Below are positions 53,773-64,000 of a stretch of 64,000 bases of DNA, one piece after another. Numbering within the stretch: position 1 is the stretch's first letter; each line of letters starts with the position of its first letter. The notes under the pieces were generated by a model. That model was not told the DNA's origin and made no database searches. It worked only from the letters and a program-made list of their open reading frames with translations. The position numbers and the translations under genes are program-made. Origin of the DNA: Apostichopus japonicus (lineage: Eukaryota > Echinodermata > Holothuroidea > Aspidochirotida > Stichopodidae); assembly GCF_037975245.1 (NCBI RefSeq), contig NC_092568.1, positions 31,530,501 to 31,594,500 on the forward strand, given 5' to 3'.

Positions 53773-53868
53773 GAAATCATATAGATATATATGGTGAACT
53801 TACTGTTAGTATCACCCTATACCATTTAGGTATGAGCATGTCCACTTGGAACTTTGCAAAAGTCTAGT

Positions 53869-53882
53869 GTTACCATGGAAAC
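53869..53882. promoter_or_regulatory. RFX X-box-like palindrome
   Basis: GTTACCATGGAAAC, 13 of 14 to consensus, in the intergenic region. Confidence 0.45.
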
Positions 53883-54992
53883 ATGTCTAAGGCGTCAAGA
53901 TTAACATTTATTATACAAAATTCATCTATGGTGAGAAGAAGATTGTAAAACAACTAAGGAATTCATTTTATCACTGTTTTTCTTGATGTTTTGATACGTG
54001 TGCAGTACAAGGCTGGATAGATTTGACAATATTTTCCAGTGGTTGTTCATGTTGACCAGTTTTACAAAAAGCCTTGTCTTTGAATTTTAAATAAGTGAAA
54101 ATTGTGATTATTATTATAACTATTATTACTATTTTTTTTGGAACGTGCATTTATTCCTTTTGTACGCAGTATACATATTGTGTGTGTAATCCCAATGTAA
54201 CATAGATAATCTTTAGAATCCTATATCATGTATGATTATATTTTGACTGTATGATTACTTTCTTGTCTAAATGCCGAAAAATCATATGCAAACTATATAT
54301 TTCTGTCAGTATCTATTGTATATAGTGTACATCACATATAATGTTATCTATTAAGATTTCTTATTCTACTGTTTGTGACTTCAAGATATGGTACTTCCAG
54401 AAAATAATGTTCAAATTTTGTTTTTCCCGTGTGTATGAATGTGGACTGCTTAGCAATAAATGTGTGTAAAGGTTTCCAAAGATATATGAAACGTGTTGCT
54501 CTATTCCTTTTGTTGTGTGTATGTGTTTGTGACTCGCTGATCTTAAGACTAAGACACCAGAATAGGACAGACGATGTGATGATGAATCAATACATTATTC
54601 ATTCAAATTAAAATTGATATCACATATTTGTTTTCCTAAGCCAATTCGCTACAAGTTCTAGTGGAAAAATGAACAAATGAAAGACAATAGCACCAGGGCC
54701 ATGTGCCTCCTTTCCCACCCTCCACTATACCTTTCCTTAGTCTGAAAAGTACCCTATTTCATACAAGTATAACCCCATCTTGGTAATGAAAAGTAAACTG
54801 TTCCCTTTCTTGGTAAACTAAAGTGCAATTGTGGAACGTTTCAAAGGATTGTAAGGTACGGATTGCGCAGAATAGCCATTTTCGAGACTTCTGTGCGTAA
54901 TTTCGTGGCTGGATCGATCACATCACGTGACGAATTTCGTGTTCCTCTTACCCATCTCACCTCTACCAATTCATTCATCTCTCCCGGATTTA

Positions 54993-55117
54993 TATGGAAC
55001 GCCGGAAGGGAAATGTATTATGTTGTCTACTTCAACGCTGTCTGTTATCATGTTGTCTCTTGATAACAGACAGCATAGAAGTAAACAACATTAAACATTG
55101 CCTTTCGGCGTTCCATA
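54993..55117. repeat. Long inverted repeat (hairpin), 58-bp arms, 10-bp loop
   Basis: Left arm 54993-55050 and right arm 55061-55117 are about 85 percent complementary, ending in TATGGAACGCCG and CGGCGTTCCATA, with GCTGTCTGTTATCA and TGATAACAGACAGC next to the loop. It could be a foldback transposon remnant or a precursor-like RNA hairpin. No target duplication seen. Confidence 0.75.
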
Positions 55118-58079
55118 GATTCAAGCTGTCGTCAAAATGCAATGAAACAAGTACTTCCGAGTAGAGTTGCTTCTGTTAGGAAATAATTACGCACCTTTGT
55201 AATGGAATATATTTACCTCAATCTGTCCCTTATGGCTAGGCATCCATGGTGGCTGGTTACAGTCCGGTTCCTCGAACTCCATTGTAAACAATAAGATCAG
55301 AAATTGCTTTAAATAGGATCTGTAATAAACCCGTGCAGTACAGAAAGAGTTTCCATTGCCTGCACGGTGATCTCTTCACTACGAAAGCACTACTTGGAGA
55401 TTTGATATCGTCCCCTGTGATTGGTTCTTTGGAGCAACTTGCTCATTCATATTAATACGAAGTTCAGTTGTGCGGATCCAATTTGGACAATTATTTGTTC
55501 TATACTGTTCTTTCATGCCCTGCTTCAAAGCACTCGTACTAGCAGTATGAACAGTATGAATATTGTTTTTTTTTTTTTTTAATCTGAGGGAGGTTAATAA
55601 CTGTTTATACTGTCAGTACGAATTCTCCGAGGCGTGAAATGAGAGGACAGTAACGAATATTTAGGGGACAGTAAAGAGTGATATTAGCATTAGGAATTAA
55701 CTTGGCTGGTGTGATGAATTCAAGTCATCAATTGATCAAGTCACCGCAGGGACTTTGGTCAATTCTGACTTGTCGCTCGAATCAGCTCTCATAATTATTG
55801 TTCATAAGTAAAATATGGGCATCATCATGAACGCATAATTGAATTTCATATTATTCATGATTATTACTTCGACATTAGTTTGAGAGAAGCGGAGATAACG
55901 AACAGTCATCAAATCAAATCTTGTGATCATTTTTCTTTGACTTTTCAAATCTTGTAAGCTGCTGTATACATGGGTTTCTGGAATAACGTAATATTTAATC
56001 AATATCTGAACACACGATCTTCCGCCCAAACCCTCTTCCAGACACTGTACCGGTCGTTACATACCGTAATTACTTGTAGCGTACAACGCGGACTAACGAG
56101 ACTGATTGACCAACATGTGACTTAAATAACAACATGAAAGTAACACTAAATAGAGTTCGATTTCTTAGTTTTCTGTGAGCCACATCAAACTTGTCTTCAC
56201 ACTGTCCAACTGTACAAGACCCAATTATTGAATTCTACGATATTTCAAGAAGTATCAATGATTAAGTCCACTTCCACCCTTTGGGTGAGAATCTCGAGTA
56301 CATTTTGCGCATGTTCAGTTGCTAACCGATGAAAAAGCAATTGACATCTACGATTTAACTCGAAAGACGCCGGTGTGTGTGGGTGGAATTTATCTGTGAT
56401 TCTTACTATATGGCTACGTATTGTTGGAGGTTACAAGGGTACAATAATCTAAGCCGCCCCCCCCCCAGCCCTACTTCTCTTTCACATGAATGCGATTTAC
56501 TCTTTCTTTGCTCAGAATGTCGGCGCCACAAAACTGATCACCTTGCTTTTACTAGAGATGTTGCAACATAGCTTTGAATAAGCAATCACGCCTACGCAAA
56601 ATTACCGAATCGGAAGATGAATAACCGTAGGCCTACTATTTTCCTCCCCCTTCTCGCTATAAACAAAAGGTGTCATGCATGTACACATATACTCATTGCG
56701 AAATAAGCCGAACAACCTCGTTAATTCAAATTACAGTCAATATCCGTTGCTGGTTTGTAACCGAAAGGATCATCTATAGGTTGTCTAATCTAACGAGCAA
56801 TAAACTGACATGGAAATGACATAATTAGTGAATCTCCTCCGAACTGAGGTTGCTCAAGAACCATGAATTTGATTTCGGAACCCACTTATACTAGAATATT
56901 TGTGAAAGGAAGCTTGCCAGCATTGTTGTCGAGGTATGCTATCGGTCTCAAGATTACTGTGTGTATCTTGCTTAACTTCCGATTGAAGAATTGCTGCCAA
57001 GTTTATTCTGACTGCAGCAAATCGACAATGACATTTCTCTGTACGCCAGCACGACGGCTTGAAATATCCATATACATGGAAAACGGTGTTCTGTTGTAAT
57101 ATATACAATGAAGTTGTTAGGAGTAAAATTCTGAGGTATCTGTGTTAAATTGGCTAAGTTATCTTATTAAACAATAGCAGAAAAGTGATACAAAACTATA
57201 AAAGCGGCGATAAAACACCTTTTGTTTGCCAAGTAGTATAGCAAGAACAATCAGTGTATCTATTTTCGTCTGTTTTGTCCATAAACAACAATTACATACA
57301 TAATTTCCGAGTAGGATTGAGGGGGGAAAGAGAATAATAGGCTTTCGCAGCTACTAATTATTGATAATACGTTGAAAATCTTCATTACGTGTGGATTAAC
57401 CCTAATTCGTACTCATTAATCAACAGGACATGTTATTGGAAGAAACTCGGAAACTTGGAGCGGACCCATTTTAACACAGCTGTGCAGTGTAGACGGTATA
57501 CTCGAACTTTTCCGATGTGCATTGTAACCATGTTACAATATACGCGATTTAAACTTCATTCACTACAGGATACTGTACATTATGTAGATGACTTGTGCTT
57601 GGAGAAAGTTCAATGGCAGCGCGCGACTTTTTAAATGACCATTCGTTCTGTCAACTGCGTTGCCACGCGTCACGAACATAATCATCCTACGCGCCCGATT
57701 ACTCAACACTATACAATATAGGCTCACATCGTTGAACCAGCGTACGTATACGTTACTCAACATACAGATAAACAACATATTGTATTGTGTAAGGCGTGAT
57801 AAAAATACAAACTCCGAGGAGTGACAGCTCAAGATTTTACTTAGTATACAGAAGGCGGATAGAGCATTGTTGAAGCTCATTAATTCTACAAACGTTATAG
57901 CATTCGGGATTTCAGCAATGTTAGTTGAAGAAACCTTACATCATCAGCTCAAAGGGAGTTTTACTAGGGATTTACAGGATGTAACGTGGATCTTACGTTA
58001 GTTCGTATCGGCTACATAAATTTCAACTTGGCATAACACTTAGCCTAACATTAGGCAAGAAGGAAACGAAATCAAGAGG

Positions 58080-58119
58080 ATGCACTCGAATTTGGCAAGG
58101 AGGGTTGTCACAGGGAATG
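58080..58119 (+). CDS. ADCY10: ADCY10 first coding exon (candidate)
   Basis: ATG at 58080 opens MHSNLARRVVTGN, then donor G|GTAAGT in phase 1. It joins the next exon in frame (G+TC = Val), giving NVVRQFQDGN. An in-frame TAG at 58041-58043 closes the frame upstream. No homology is visible in these residues; an alternative start is the Met at 59634, which gives an N-terminus close to human length. Confidence 0.6.
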
Positions 58120-61100
58120 GTAAGTTCTATCATGATTACTTAACGTAAGCTCGGGGCAAAGGCGAGAATAGGGTGTATGACGACAGTGGGGCACGAAATT
58201 GATGTTGCGATTTCCACTGACATCTATTATTATTAGCATTAAATTACATTTATATAGCACTTATTCCAAAAGTAAGCTCTAAGTGGTTTACAAATAAACG
58301 ATTATTTTTTTGCCATCCACCGACCGCAACACATTGTGGATGGATATGTATGTATTTATGTATGTATTTTAGATCCTCCTGCAAGCAGGAACTCGCGAAG
58401 AAGCCTCATTGGCTTATCAAAGCCGCAAACTGACCAAAGTCAGTCTCTTAGATTCATATTTAACGTCCATGTTTATGAATTGTCAACTGTGAACAACTCT
58501 GTAACTGGACGACATACATTAATCTTGGAGTGACTCGAACCTGCACCGGCATTAACCACTAAGCTATCACTCCTCAATATATACCGATATACCGACTTCC
58601 AAGACACACCGGCGGAAGTAAGTTACTCTATGTAGATTTATGTATGGGAACTGTAATTTTGTTAGAAAGATGTATGGTGGCATAGGGTAACTTCGCGTGC
58701 TCCCTATATAACATCCGTCCTGTGTTATACAAATTAGCTGAACTTCCGGTAAATAGGTGAAATACTTAAAAAAATGTCTCACAATAAACTGATTGATGTT
58801 GTTTTGTTTCGCAGTAGCAATTTGAACCGTTTTGTCGCTTTTTTTGTCGATTTTGCCGAAATTGCGATCGAAAAAGAGGTCACAATTTGAACACGGCAGC
58901 TACAGCGCAGCTACAAATGGCCTTGTTCAATTTACTGGAATTTCAGCTAATTTCAACGCATGCGCAAAGTTAGGGGGGAAAATTCTTGTTTCGAGTACTT
59001 TGACTCATGATCTTTACCTATCGCATCATCTGACGGAATTTGATTAAACAAACGATCGATGAAGGATAGAATCATGGAGCTATTACCGTAATAGCTCCAT
59101 GATAGAACAAAACCACAAAGCACAATCAGAGAGATCGTGGTTACTGCTGTCAGTTTAAAATAACATTATCAATGCCGCAAGCTGACCGAAGTCAGTCTCT
59201 TCGATTCATATTACGATGTCACATCGTTGGTCTCATATTTAATGCAAAGGGATTAATATTGAGAGTGGATCAAGCCAGTTTTTTTTTCTACCAAGGCACC
59301 ATCTTGGGTGATATTTCTTGAAAATTACAAAGTGAAAGGCACAGTATGAAAAGTATGTGCAGTAAACCAATCATAAGGTCCCCGGTTCGAACATACAGTT
59401 ACGCTATAGTATTATCACATACCGTATAGTTACCGTGTACGATCCTAGGACGGTATACGGTTACTTCGCGATGTTAAACAATGTAGTTTAACCGGATCCC
59501 CCAATTATGACATCAACAGAAGGAAGGCTAGACTAAGACATGAATCTCAAATGTTGTTGTTGTCTCTCTACCTAATCTTACTCCAGTCGTGAGACAGTTT
59601 CAAGACGGAAATCTAACTTCTGCTGCTGGAGGGATGAAAGACCGTCGAGAGACAAATGTAGTCAATCAGCTCGCCACACACGTGCCAGACCTTGTTTTAT
59701 CGTCAGCGTATGATAGATCCTTACCTCACAGTCAAAAATTCGAAGGGATTCTAATGTTCGCTGACATTTCAGGTGAGCATTAGACCTAATTTATAAAATA
59801 ATAACAGTTTTCCAGTTGATTTTATTCGTTTATTTATAAGTAGATCTATACTGGCAGACGTGCCACTGACTTGTCGTATACAGTCATCGGAAGGTGCCCG
59901 AGTGCCTAGAGAAATAGGGGCACCACTAGTTTAGAAAGTGTATAATTCTGGGCCATTCGTAAATTATTGGGGAATATAATGTGTGTTTCGTATATAGAGG
60001 CCCTCGTGTCCCCTCCTCGGATCCGTCTCGACTGAATTTGGAATCAGTTGGCCTTATCAATGGAAGATGTATTGATATAGTTAGTAACGAGAGACCGGAA
60101 TTACTTTTTTTTTCCTGGGGCCCAGATCACTATCATGTAGTGCATTTCAAACTTCTCTCGAGAAAGTCGTCATTTCTTATAAACACATGAGCAAATACAA
60201 CAAATTAACCTCGAAAACTCGAAAATTTACTTATATATAACGTGAGGACTTATCACACCTGTAATGAAAAGGAACTCGTCGACTTTTAAAATAGAAGAGT
60301 TTATACACCAATGTATAGTAATAGTGTTTTGTGATGTACTGTAATGGTTATCGCGTTAGATGCTCTTTTTCTGTTTTAGGATTCACTGCACTTTGCGAAA
60401 GATATAGTATGGACTCGAGATCTGGCAGTGGTACAGACCGGTTGACCCAAGCACTGAATAACTATTTGGGTCTTATCGTCGAAAATATCATTAGCTCTGA
60501 GGGTGACATATTGAAGTTTGCTGGTAAATATACACCGCTAATTTTGTAGCTTTTAGATGTCATATATAGGCCGTAGGACCTTCACACTTCATTTTTCGTA
60601 AAATACCATGCTGAAGTCCGTAATCATATTTTCCTACAATGATGTGAAGTGAGAGTGAGATGGGCGGGTGGGGCGGGGGACGGGGGGAGGGGGGGGGGTC
60701 AGCTTGAATTGTAATATGACCATTGTGCCATTTACAATATAGATTAAGTTATTCGAGTAACACGAAAGTAGATATATATATATATATATTTGTGTCCAAA
60801 AGGATGCAGACACATCTCCGAATAATTCAATACAAGCGTTAACCAGGACTGACCTATCAATGACAATATGTGCATCCAACTTTGGTCACTAACTTTGTAA
60901 AATGGGTTCGGCGGTGTTTCCTGTGGTTACGATCCTGGAAATTCATTTCAACCGTCTCGATTCGAGTTCTTAGGCGAATCTAGTTTTAACAAAATTGTTA
61001 GCTCTCCCTCTCTCTTTGTTGATAGATTGGAATTGAAAGGTTTTATGGGCCTATTATCAATCTCCGTTTATAAACATATTTTTTGGCCTTACATTACATC

Positions 61101-62668
61101 TGTTCCCCATAGTAATATGTATAGATTAATCATATTAATATCATCTTTATTTTCGCGATATTTCTCAGGAGATGCATTTCTTGCTTTATGGAAAGTGAGA
61201 AGAGACAACCTAGATTTCAGTATCCGTCGAGTTATCAAGTGCGCCATCCGTATTCAAGAGAGATGTGATAACTGGACCACCGAAGTCGGAGTCAAATTGA
61301 GGGTTAAAATCGGCAAGTATTAGAATAATTGCAGCATTCGAAGGAGCGGGGGAGGGGGGGGGGGGTATTAGCTCCAAATTTTAGCATGCTTAAAACTTGC
61401 CAAATTAAAATAAAAGTATTTTCCTGCATGCTCTGACCATGTGCATCGGTTCTTATATTTTGAGGGTTAAAATTAGACAATCAAAAAACTAATTAATCAG
61501 GTGTATATTGATGACCTTTATAAAAGAATGCATTTCGGCACACTAAAACAATGATCGTTTCATCAAGATTGCTCTTAGCTTTATAACATTGCATCCGACG
61601 TCACCAACCTTAACATTAACATGACTGTCATATTGCAGGGTTGTCTCTGGGTCCGATGCGGGTCACTACAGTCGGTAACCAGGAGTGCTGTCACTTTGTA
61701 CTAGGTGGTGAAGCTGTAGACGATGCCAACAGAGCTGAAAAATTCGCCTCTTCTGGATCCATTATTTTGTCTCCAAAGATCTGGGCATACAGTCCAGATC
61801 AAGACTTGATTACTCACGAGGTCCTGTCTGACTCCAGACATATAGAGGTATGGTACATTTAAACCGATGGTTGGGGGGAGGGGGGACGGGGGCTCTTCTT
61901 GATCCATTATTTGGTCTCCAAAGATCTGGACGTTCAGTCCAGATCAAGACGTGATTACTCATGAGGTCCCGTCCAGACATATAGAGGTATATTACATATA
62001 AACCGATTGGGAGAGGGGCGTCAACTGTTCTTATTCCTGAGGCCCTTGCCGAGGATAGGGAAATGGTTTCTGTCATTCGGTGATCAGTCTACTTTTTCTT
62101 GAAAAATATAAAGTACGTTTTATGTGATTTTTTATTGTATGTGTAAAAGCAAAGTTAATATGAAACAGTGTCTGAGCGACGAACTTCCGTACAAGTCAAG
62201 TACCAAAACTCACCTTTTAACGTTCATTTGTTGATTTGTTTTTTTCAACGGTATTTTAGTTTGATCAATGATCAATTTGCAGTCTCATTTTGAATAATAC
62301 TCGGTATAACTGAACAGCACGATGTGGTTCATCGTCATGTTTATCGTCGACGGGGGGGGGGGGGGGGGGAGGGGGGATAAGCAGAAGATGATGGAGGGGT
62401 GTTGTCGGGTCTCGGGGACCTTCTCAGTACAAATGCTGAACGAATACAATAATTGTTGCTACCCTTCCTCCTTCAGTTTTAGCTAGTCAGTAGTTAAGCC
62501 CTTATAGTTTTTTTCTATAATGTTCTTGGCCTGAGTCAGATTAAATATGTTTATTTTGATAGGTTGAGGATTATCTCCTGGAACCACCACCAGATGATCC
62601 CATGGAACAGGTGCCAGATAACACAAATCACGCCTGGAATGCTCTCCTGGAACCTTCGAATAAGAAAA
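58080..62668 (+). CDS. ADCY10: Soluble adenylyl cyclase (ADCY10-like), 5' part, six coding exons
   Basis: Bicarbonate- and calcium-stimulated class III cyclase that makes cAMP from ATP in cytosol, sperm and cilia. I joined 58080-58119, 59587-59772, 60380-60523, 61169-61312, 61639-61847 and 62563-62668: 276 codons plus one base, consistent in phase, continuing beyond the window. The C1 domain shows FEGILMFADISGFTALCERYS (human FDGVLMFVDISGFTAMTEKFS) with the first metal Asp, GDILKFAGDAFLALW (human GGDILKFAGDALLALW) with the second metal Asp and the Lys of the bicarbonate/ATP site, and AVDDANRAEKFA (human AVDDVRLAQNMA), whose Arg probably matches the bicarbonate-binding Arg. C2 and the long C-terminal region are outside the window. 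Confidence 0.93.
58226..58303 (-). mobile_element. LINE/SINE 3' tail of L2 style
   Basis: Minus strand: GTTTGTAAACCACTTAGAGC ... GTGCTATATAAATGTAATTT then ATTA-rich end. Same architecture as the other two tails but a different, more diverged sequence. Confidence 0.5.
58340..58575 (-). mobile_element. tRNA-derived SINE, minus orientation
   Basis: The reverse complement reads GATAGCTTAGTGGTTAATGCC (box A), then CAGGTTCGAGTCACTCC (box B), followed by the same body as at 6776-7030 and a (CATA)n tail at its 3' end. The better-kept promoter boxes suggest a younger insertion. Confidence 0.78.
59071..59103. repeat. Perfect 33-nt palindrome
   Basis: 16-base arms around a single C: ATCATGGAGCTATTAC and its exact complement. 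It lies in ADCY10 intron 1. Function unknown. Confidence 0.85.
59165..59215 (-). repeat. Fragment of the same SINE body
   Basis: Matches the SINE body over the segment GACCGAAGTCAGTCTCTTCG to the ATTCATATT end, minus orientation, 0.6 kb from the full copy. Confidence 0.6.
59223..59318 (-). repeat. Dispersed repeat, copy 2
   Basis: Inverted copy of 52833-52930, about 85 percent alike by eye, in ADCY10 intron 1. Confidence 0.6.
59587..59772 (+). CDS. ADCY10: ADCY10 exon: N-terminus and start of C1 domain
   Basis: 186 nt, phase 1 to 1, acceptor cttactccag, donor GTGAGC. Ends QLATHVPDLVLSSAYDRSLP and KFEGILMFADIS(G). Human sAC has RIAAHLPDLIVYGHFSPERP and YFDGVLMFVDISG at this place. The Asp of FADIS is the first metal-binding residue. 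Confidence 0.94.
60380..60523 (+). CDS. ADCY10: ADCY10 exon: C1 domain
   Basis: 144 nt, phase 1 to 1, acceptor ttctgttttag, donor GTAAAT. FTALCERYSMDSRSG, then TQALNNYLGLIVENIISSEG and DILKFAG. Human sAC reads VEILNYHISAIVEKVLIFGGDILKFAG. Confidence 0.95.
61169..61312 (+). CDS. ADCY10: ADCY10 exon: C1 domain, ends at a GC donor
   Basis: 144 nt, phase 1 to 1, acceptor atatttctcag. Residues DAFLALWKVRRDNLDFSIRR, VIKCAIRIQERC, VGVKLRVKI(G) align with human DALLALWRVERKQLKNI, VIKCSLEIHG, LDIRVKIG. The only donor that keeps frame with the next exon is G|GCAAGT, a GC-AG intron. Confidence 0.94.
61639..61847 (+). CDS. ADCY10: ADCY10 exon: end of C1 domain
   Basis: 209 nt, phase 1 in and 0 out, acceptor catattgcag, donor GTATGG. 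(G)LSLGPMRVTTVG, HFVLGGEAVDDANRAEKFAS, IILSPKIWAYSPDQDLITHE. Human counterpart: LAAGHISMLVFG, HFLVIGQAVDDVRLAQNMAQ, VILSPNCWQLCDRS. The 3' half is duplicated in the following intron. Confidence 0.94.
61893..62020 (+). pseudogene. Partial tandem copy of the preceding ADCY10 exon end and donor
   Basis: Repeats about 61748-61882 with a period of about 145 bp, including the exon end, its donor (here GTATAT at 61987) and some intron. The reading frame of the original is preserved without a stop: SIIWSPKIWTFSPDQDVITH, then EVPSRHIE, with a 6-nt net deletion. With the ctccaaag acceptor it could form a 63-nt phase-0 cassette (61924-61986). More likely a recent intronic duplication relic. Confidence 0.7.
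62350..62376. repeat. Poly-G run in ADCY10 intron
   Basis: About 18 G, an A, then six G. Length may be uncertain because such runs are hard to sequence. Confidence 0.75.
62563..62668 (+). CDS. ADCY10: ADCY10 exon: linker after C1
   Basis: 106 nt, phase 0 in, 1 out, acceptor attttgatag, donor GTAAGA. VEDYLLEPPPDDPMEQVPDN and NALLEPSNKK; human has VNFLKPPPNFNFDEFF and then a variable linker. Short and acidic, fitting the C1-C2 linker. Confidence 0.85.
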
Positions 62669-64000
62669 GTAAGAATACTGACGACACATGCCGGGTGGGG
62701 CTAACGATGTTTGTTCAATATCTTGTCTCGTTCACCAGTATAGTTCTTGGACCTAATTATATCCCTACCATGTACTCAAAAATTACTTAAAATTTACAAG
62801 ACTTACTTGTTTACAAAAGTATCGTAAAATCGTTCTTGAAACTAATCAATTTGTGCACTCTGCAACGCTTCATTTATGTACCACATTTGCCTCAGAAAGC
62901 AACGTTTGGTGTTTATTTTGGTGGAGGGGGGGTGGGGGTGTTCCTAAGCTCCAATGTATGATTGTTTTTTCAATAACAGAACCACACTCTCCCTATCTCT
63001 GCTTTCGAGGTTTTCATATTCACAGAGATCGCGGGGTGGTGGGTTTGGGGGCTTACAACTCCCTGCATAGAGCGAGTTTGATTGATAAGTCCGTTATAGA
63101 TCAATTAATTCATGCATCATGCATATTGCTTTTGATCACTGTCCGATACATTAATGTTGGGTCATGTGCACTGCAGTTTATGTATGACATGTAGTGACGT
63201 CACTGTCTGATAACAGAAAACATTAAATGTATGTGGTAGCACGCATCATCATCAGCTGACATACATTATGCAAATGAGATGACATTTTACCCTTATAACA
63301 TTATTCGGGGCATGTACAACATTCAACTGTCAAATGTCCTATTTATCAGTTGCTAGAGAACCCAATTCACGTCTGGGAATGTACAATACCTTAATTACTA
63401 GGTTCCGTTAGTTTCAATCATTTGCCTCAATACATTTTCAACTATATACATTAAGGTCGGCTAGTATGTACATCATGTCCAATTTATCGTATAATACAGG
63501 ATGAAATCAATTAGCTACATCACCCTAGTATATTTGCTTAGCATATTTATTGCATTGTGCGAGGGAGGAAGCATTCAAAAACAAGAGAATAAAATTTAAT
63601 TTGGATTATGGGTTGGAATGGCTTCAAGTAAATGCTGTTCCAAGTTTGATAATTGTGGTTCCTGTGGTCGGAAGTTTCTATAACCGCTCGTTTTATCTTT
63701 CCTCCGAGTGCGGATTGTGGTAAAAGAGAGACGTTAGTCAACGGTCCAATCACCGAACCTTTATAGTGAAAGGAACCGTTCACTTCATAAACGACCCTGT
63801 ATGACCGTAATGTCAATGATATTAATATGCTATGTTCACATTTCATTATACATTTTACTGCCACCTTCAGAGTATTTGGCTCGAACTGAGATATTTAATC
63901 GACTTACATGCACACGCCTAAACGTATGGAATGTGAAAGGGACACAGCTGTAACGAAAAAGTACCTTTTGTAACCTTTTAGTAACTGTATCATGCTGACA
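62669..64000. other. ADCY10 intron, no further exon identified
   Basis: 1.3 kb to the window end. A frame opening after an acceptor at 62979 does not resemble the cyclase. G-rich runs lie near 62.92 kb. No repeat with clear ends seen. Confidence 0.55.

Larger units (their letters stand above)
49381..58040. other. Intergenic region between neurexin and the adenylyl cyclase
   Basis: No recognisable gene. It holds a 22-bp minisatellite, a 42-bp tandem duplication, a degenerate TGCACA-rich repeat, a dispersed repeat copy at 52833-52930, an X-box-like palindrome at 53869-53882, a (TA)n tract and a long hairpin at 54993-55117. From about 54.8 kb onward CpG is more frequent than in the neurexin introns. 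Frames of 60-105 codons here resemble nothing I know. Confidence 0.6.
58120..59586 (+). other. ADCY10 intron 1
   Basis: 1.5 kb rich in repeats: a LINE-like 3' tail (58226-58303), a minus-strand tRNA-derived SINE (58340-58575), a perfect 33-nt palindrome (59071-59103), a SINE fragment (about 59165-59215) and a dispersed repeat copy (59223-59318). No exon seen. Confidence 0.65.

Noticed and set aside
62980-63140. Possible next ADCY10 exon after acceptor caataacag
   Set aside because: The frame reads PHSPYLCFRGFHIHRDRG and on, with no resemblance to the cyclase C1-C2 linker or C2 domain and no good donor.

Overview
This window is metazoan nuclear DNA: coding sequence is split into short exons with GT-AG introns, the background is AT-rich, and there are many dispersed and tandem repeats. 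The two proteins encoded place it in a bilaterian animal. The protein sequences, and repeat styles that I associate with echinoderm genomes, make a marine deuterostome (an echinoderm, perhaps a sea cucumber) my best guess; this is inference and was not tested.

Layout: (1) 1-47795, plus strand: the 3' three quarters of an alpha-type neurexin gene. Fourteen coding exons between 3124 and 47795 join in a single consistent phase into 1300 residues: LNS2, LNS3, EGF2, LNS4, LNS5, EGF3, LNS6, a long Ser/Thr/Pro stalk with two acidic cysteine loops, one transmembrane helix, and a 57-residue tail ending in EWYV. The signal peptide, LNS1 and EGF1 must lie upstream of the window. (2) 47796 to about 58040: 3'UTR and intergenic DNA with a 22-bp minisatellite, a long hairpin and no recognisable gene. 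(3) 58080-62668, plus strand: the first six coding exons of a soluble (bicarbonate-sensing) adenylyl cyclase of the ADCY10 family, covering the N-terminus and the C1 catalytic domain. It continues past the window.

The two genes are neighbours on the same strand and need not be functionally linked. Neurexin is a presynaptic adhesion receptor. Soluble adenylyl cyclase makes cAMP in response to bicarbonate and is prominent in sperm and ciliated cells.

Points most worth following: an internal exon at 41628-41726 that looks like a signal-peptide first exon for a short beta-type neurexin, with tandem acceptors at LNS6; six near-perfect RFX X-box palindromes scattered over introns and flank; paired loss of the LNS2 cysteines; a basic RRKRR insertion in LNS6; two separate cysteine loops in the stalk; a 12-nt in-frame microexon candidate; a GC-AG intron and a tandemly duplicated exon end in the cyclase gene; and several mobile elements with clear boundaries (a hAT-type MITE with 8-bp target duplication, a retroposon with 13-bp duplication, tRNA-derived SINEs, LINE 3' ends). 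I see no CRISPR array, no operon structure and no clear protein-coding viral or transposase gene.
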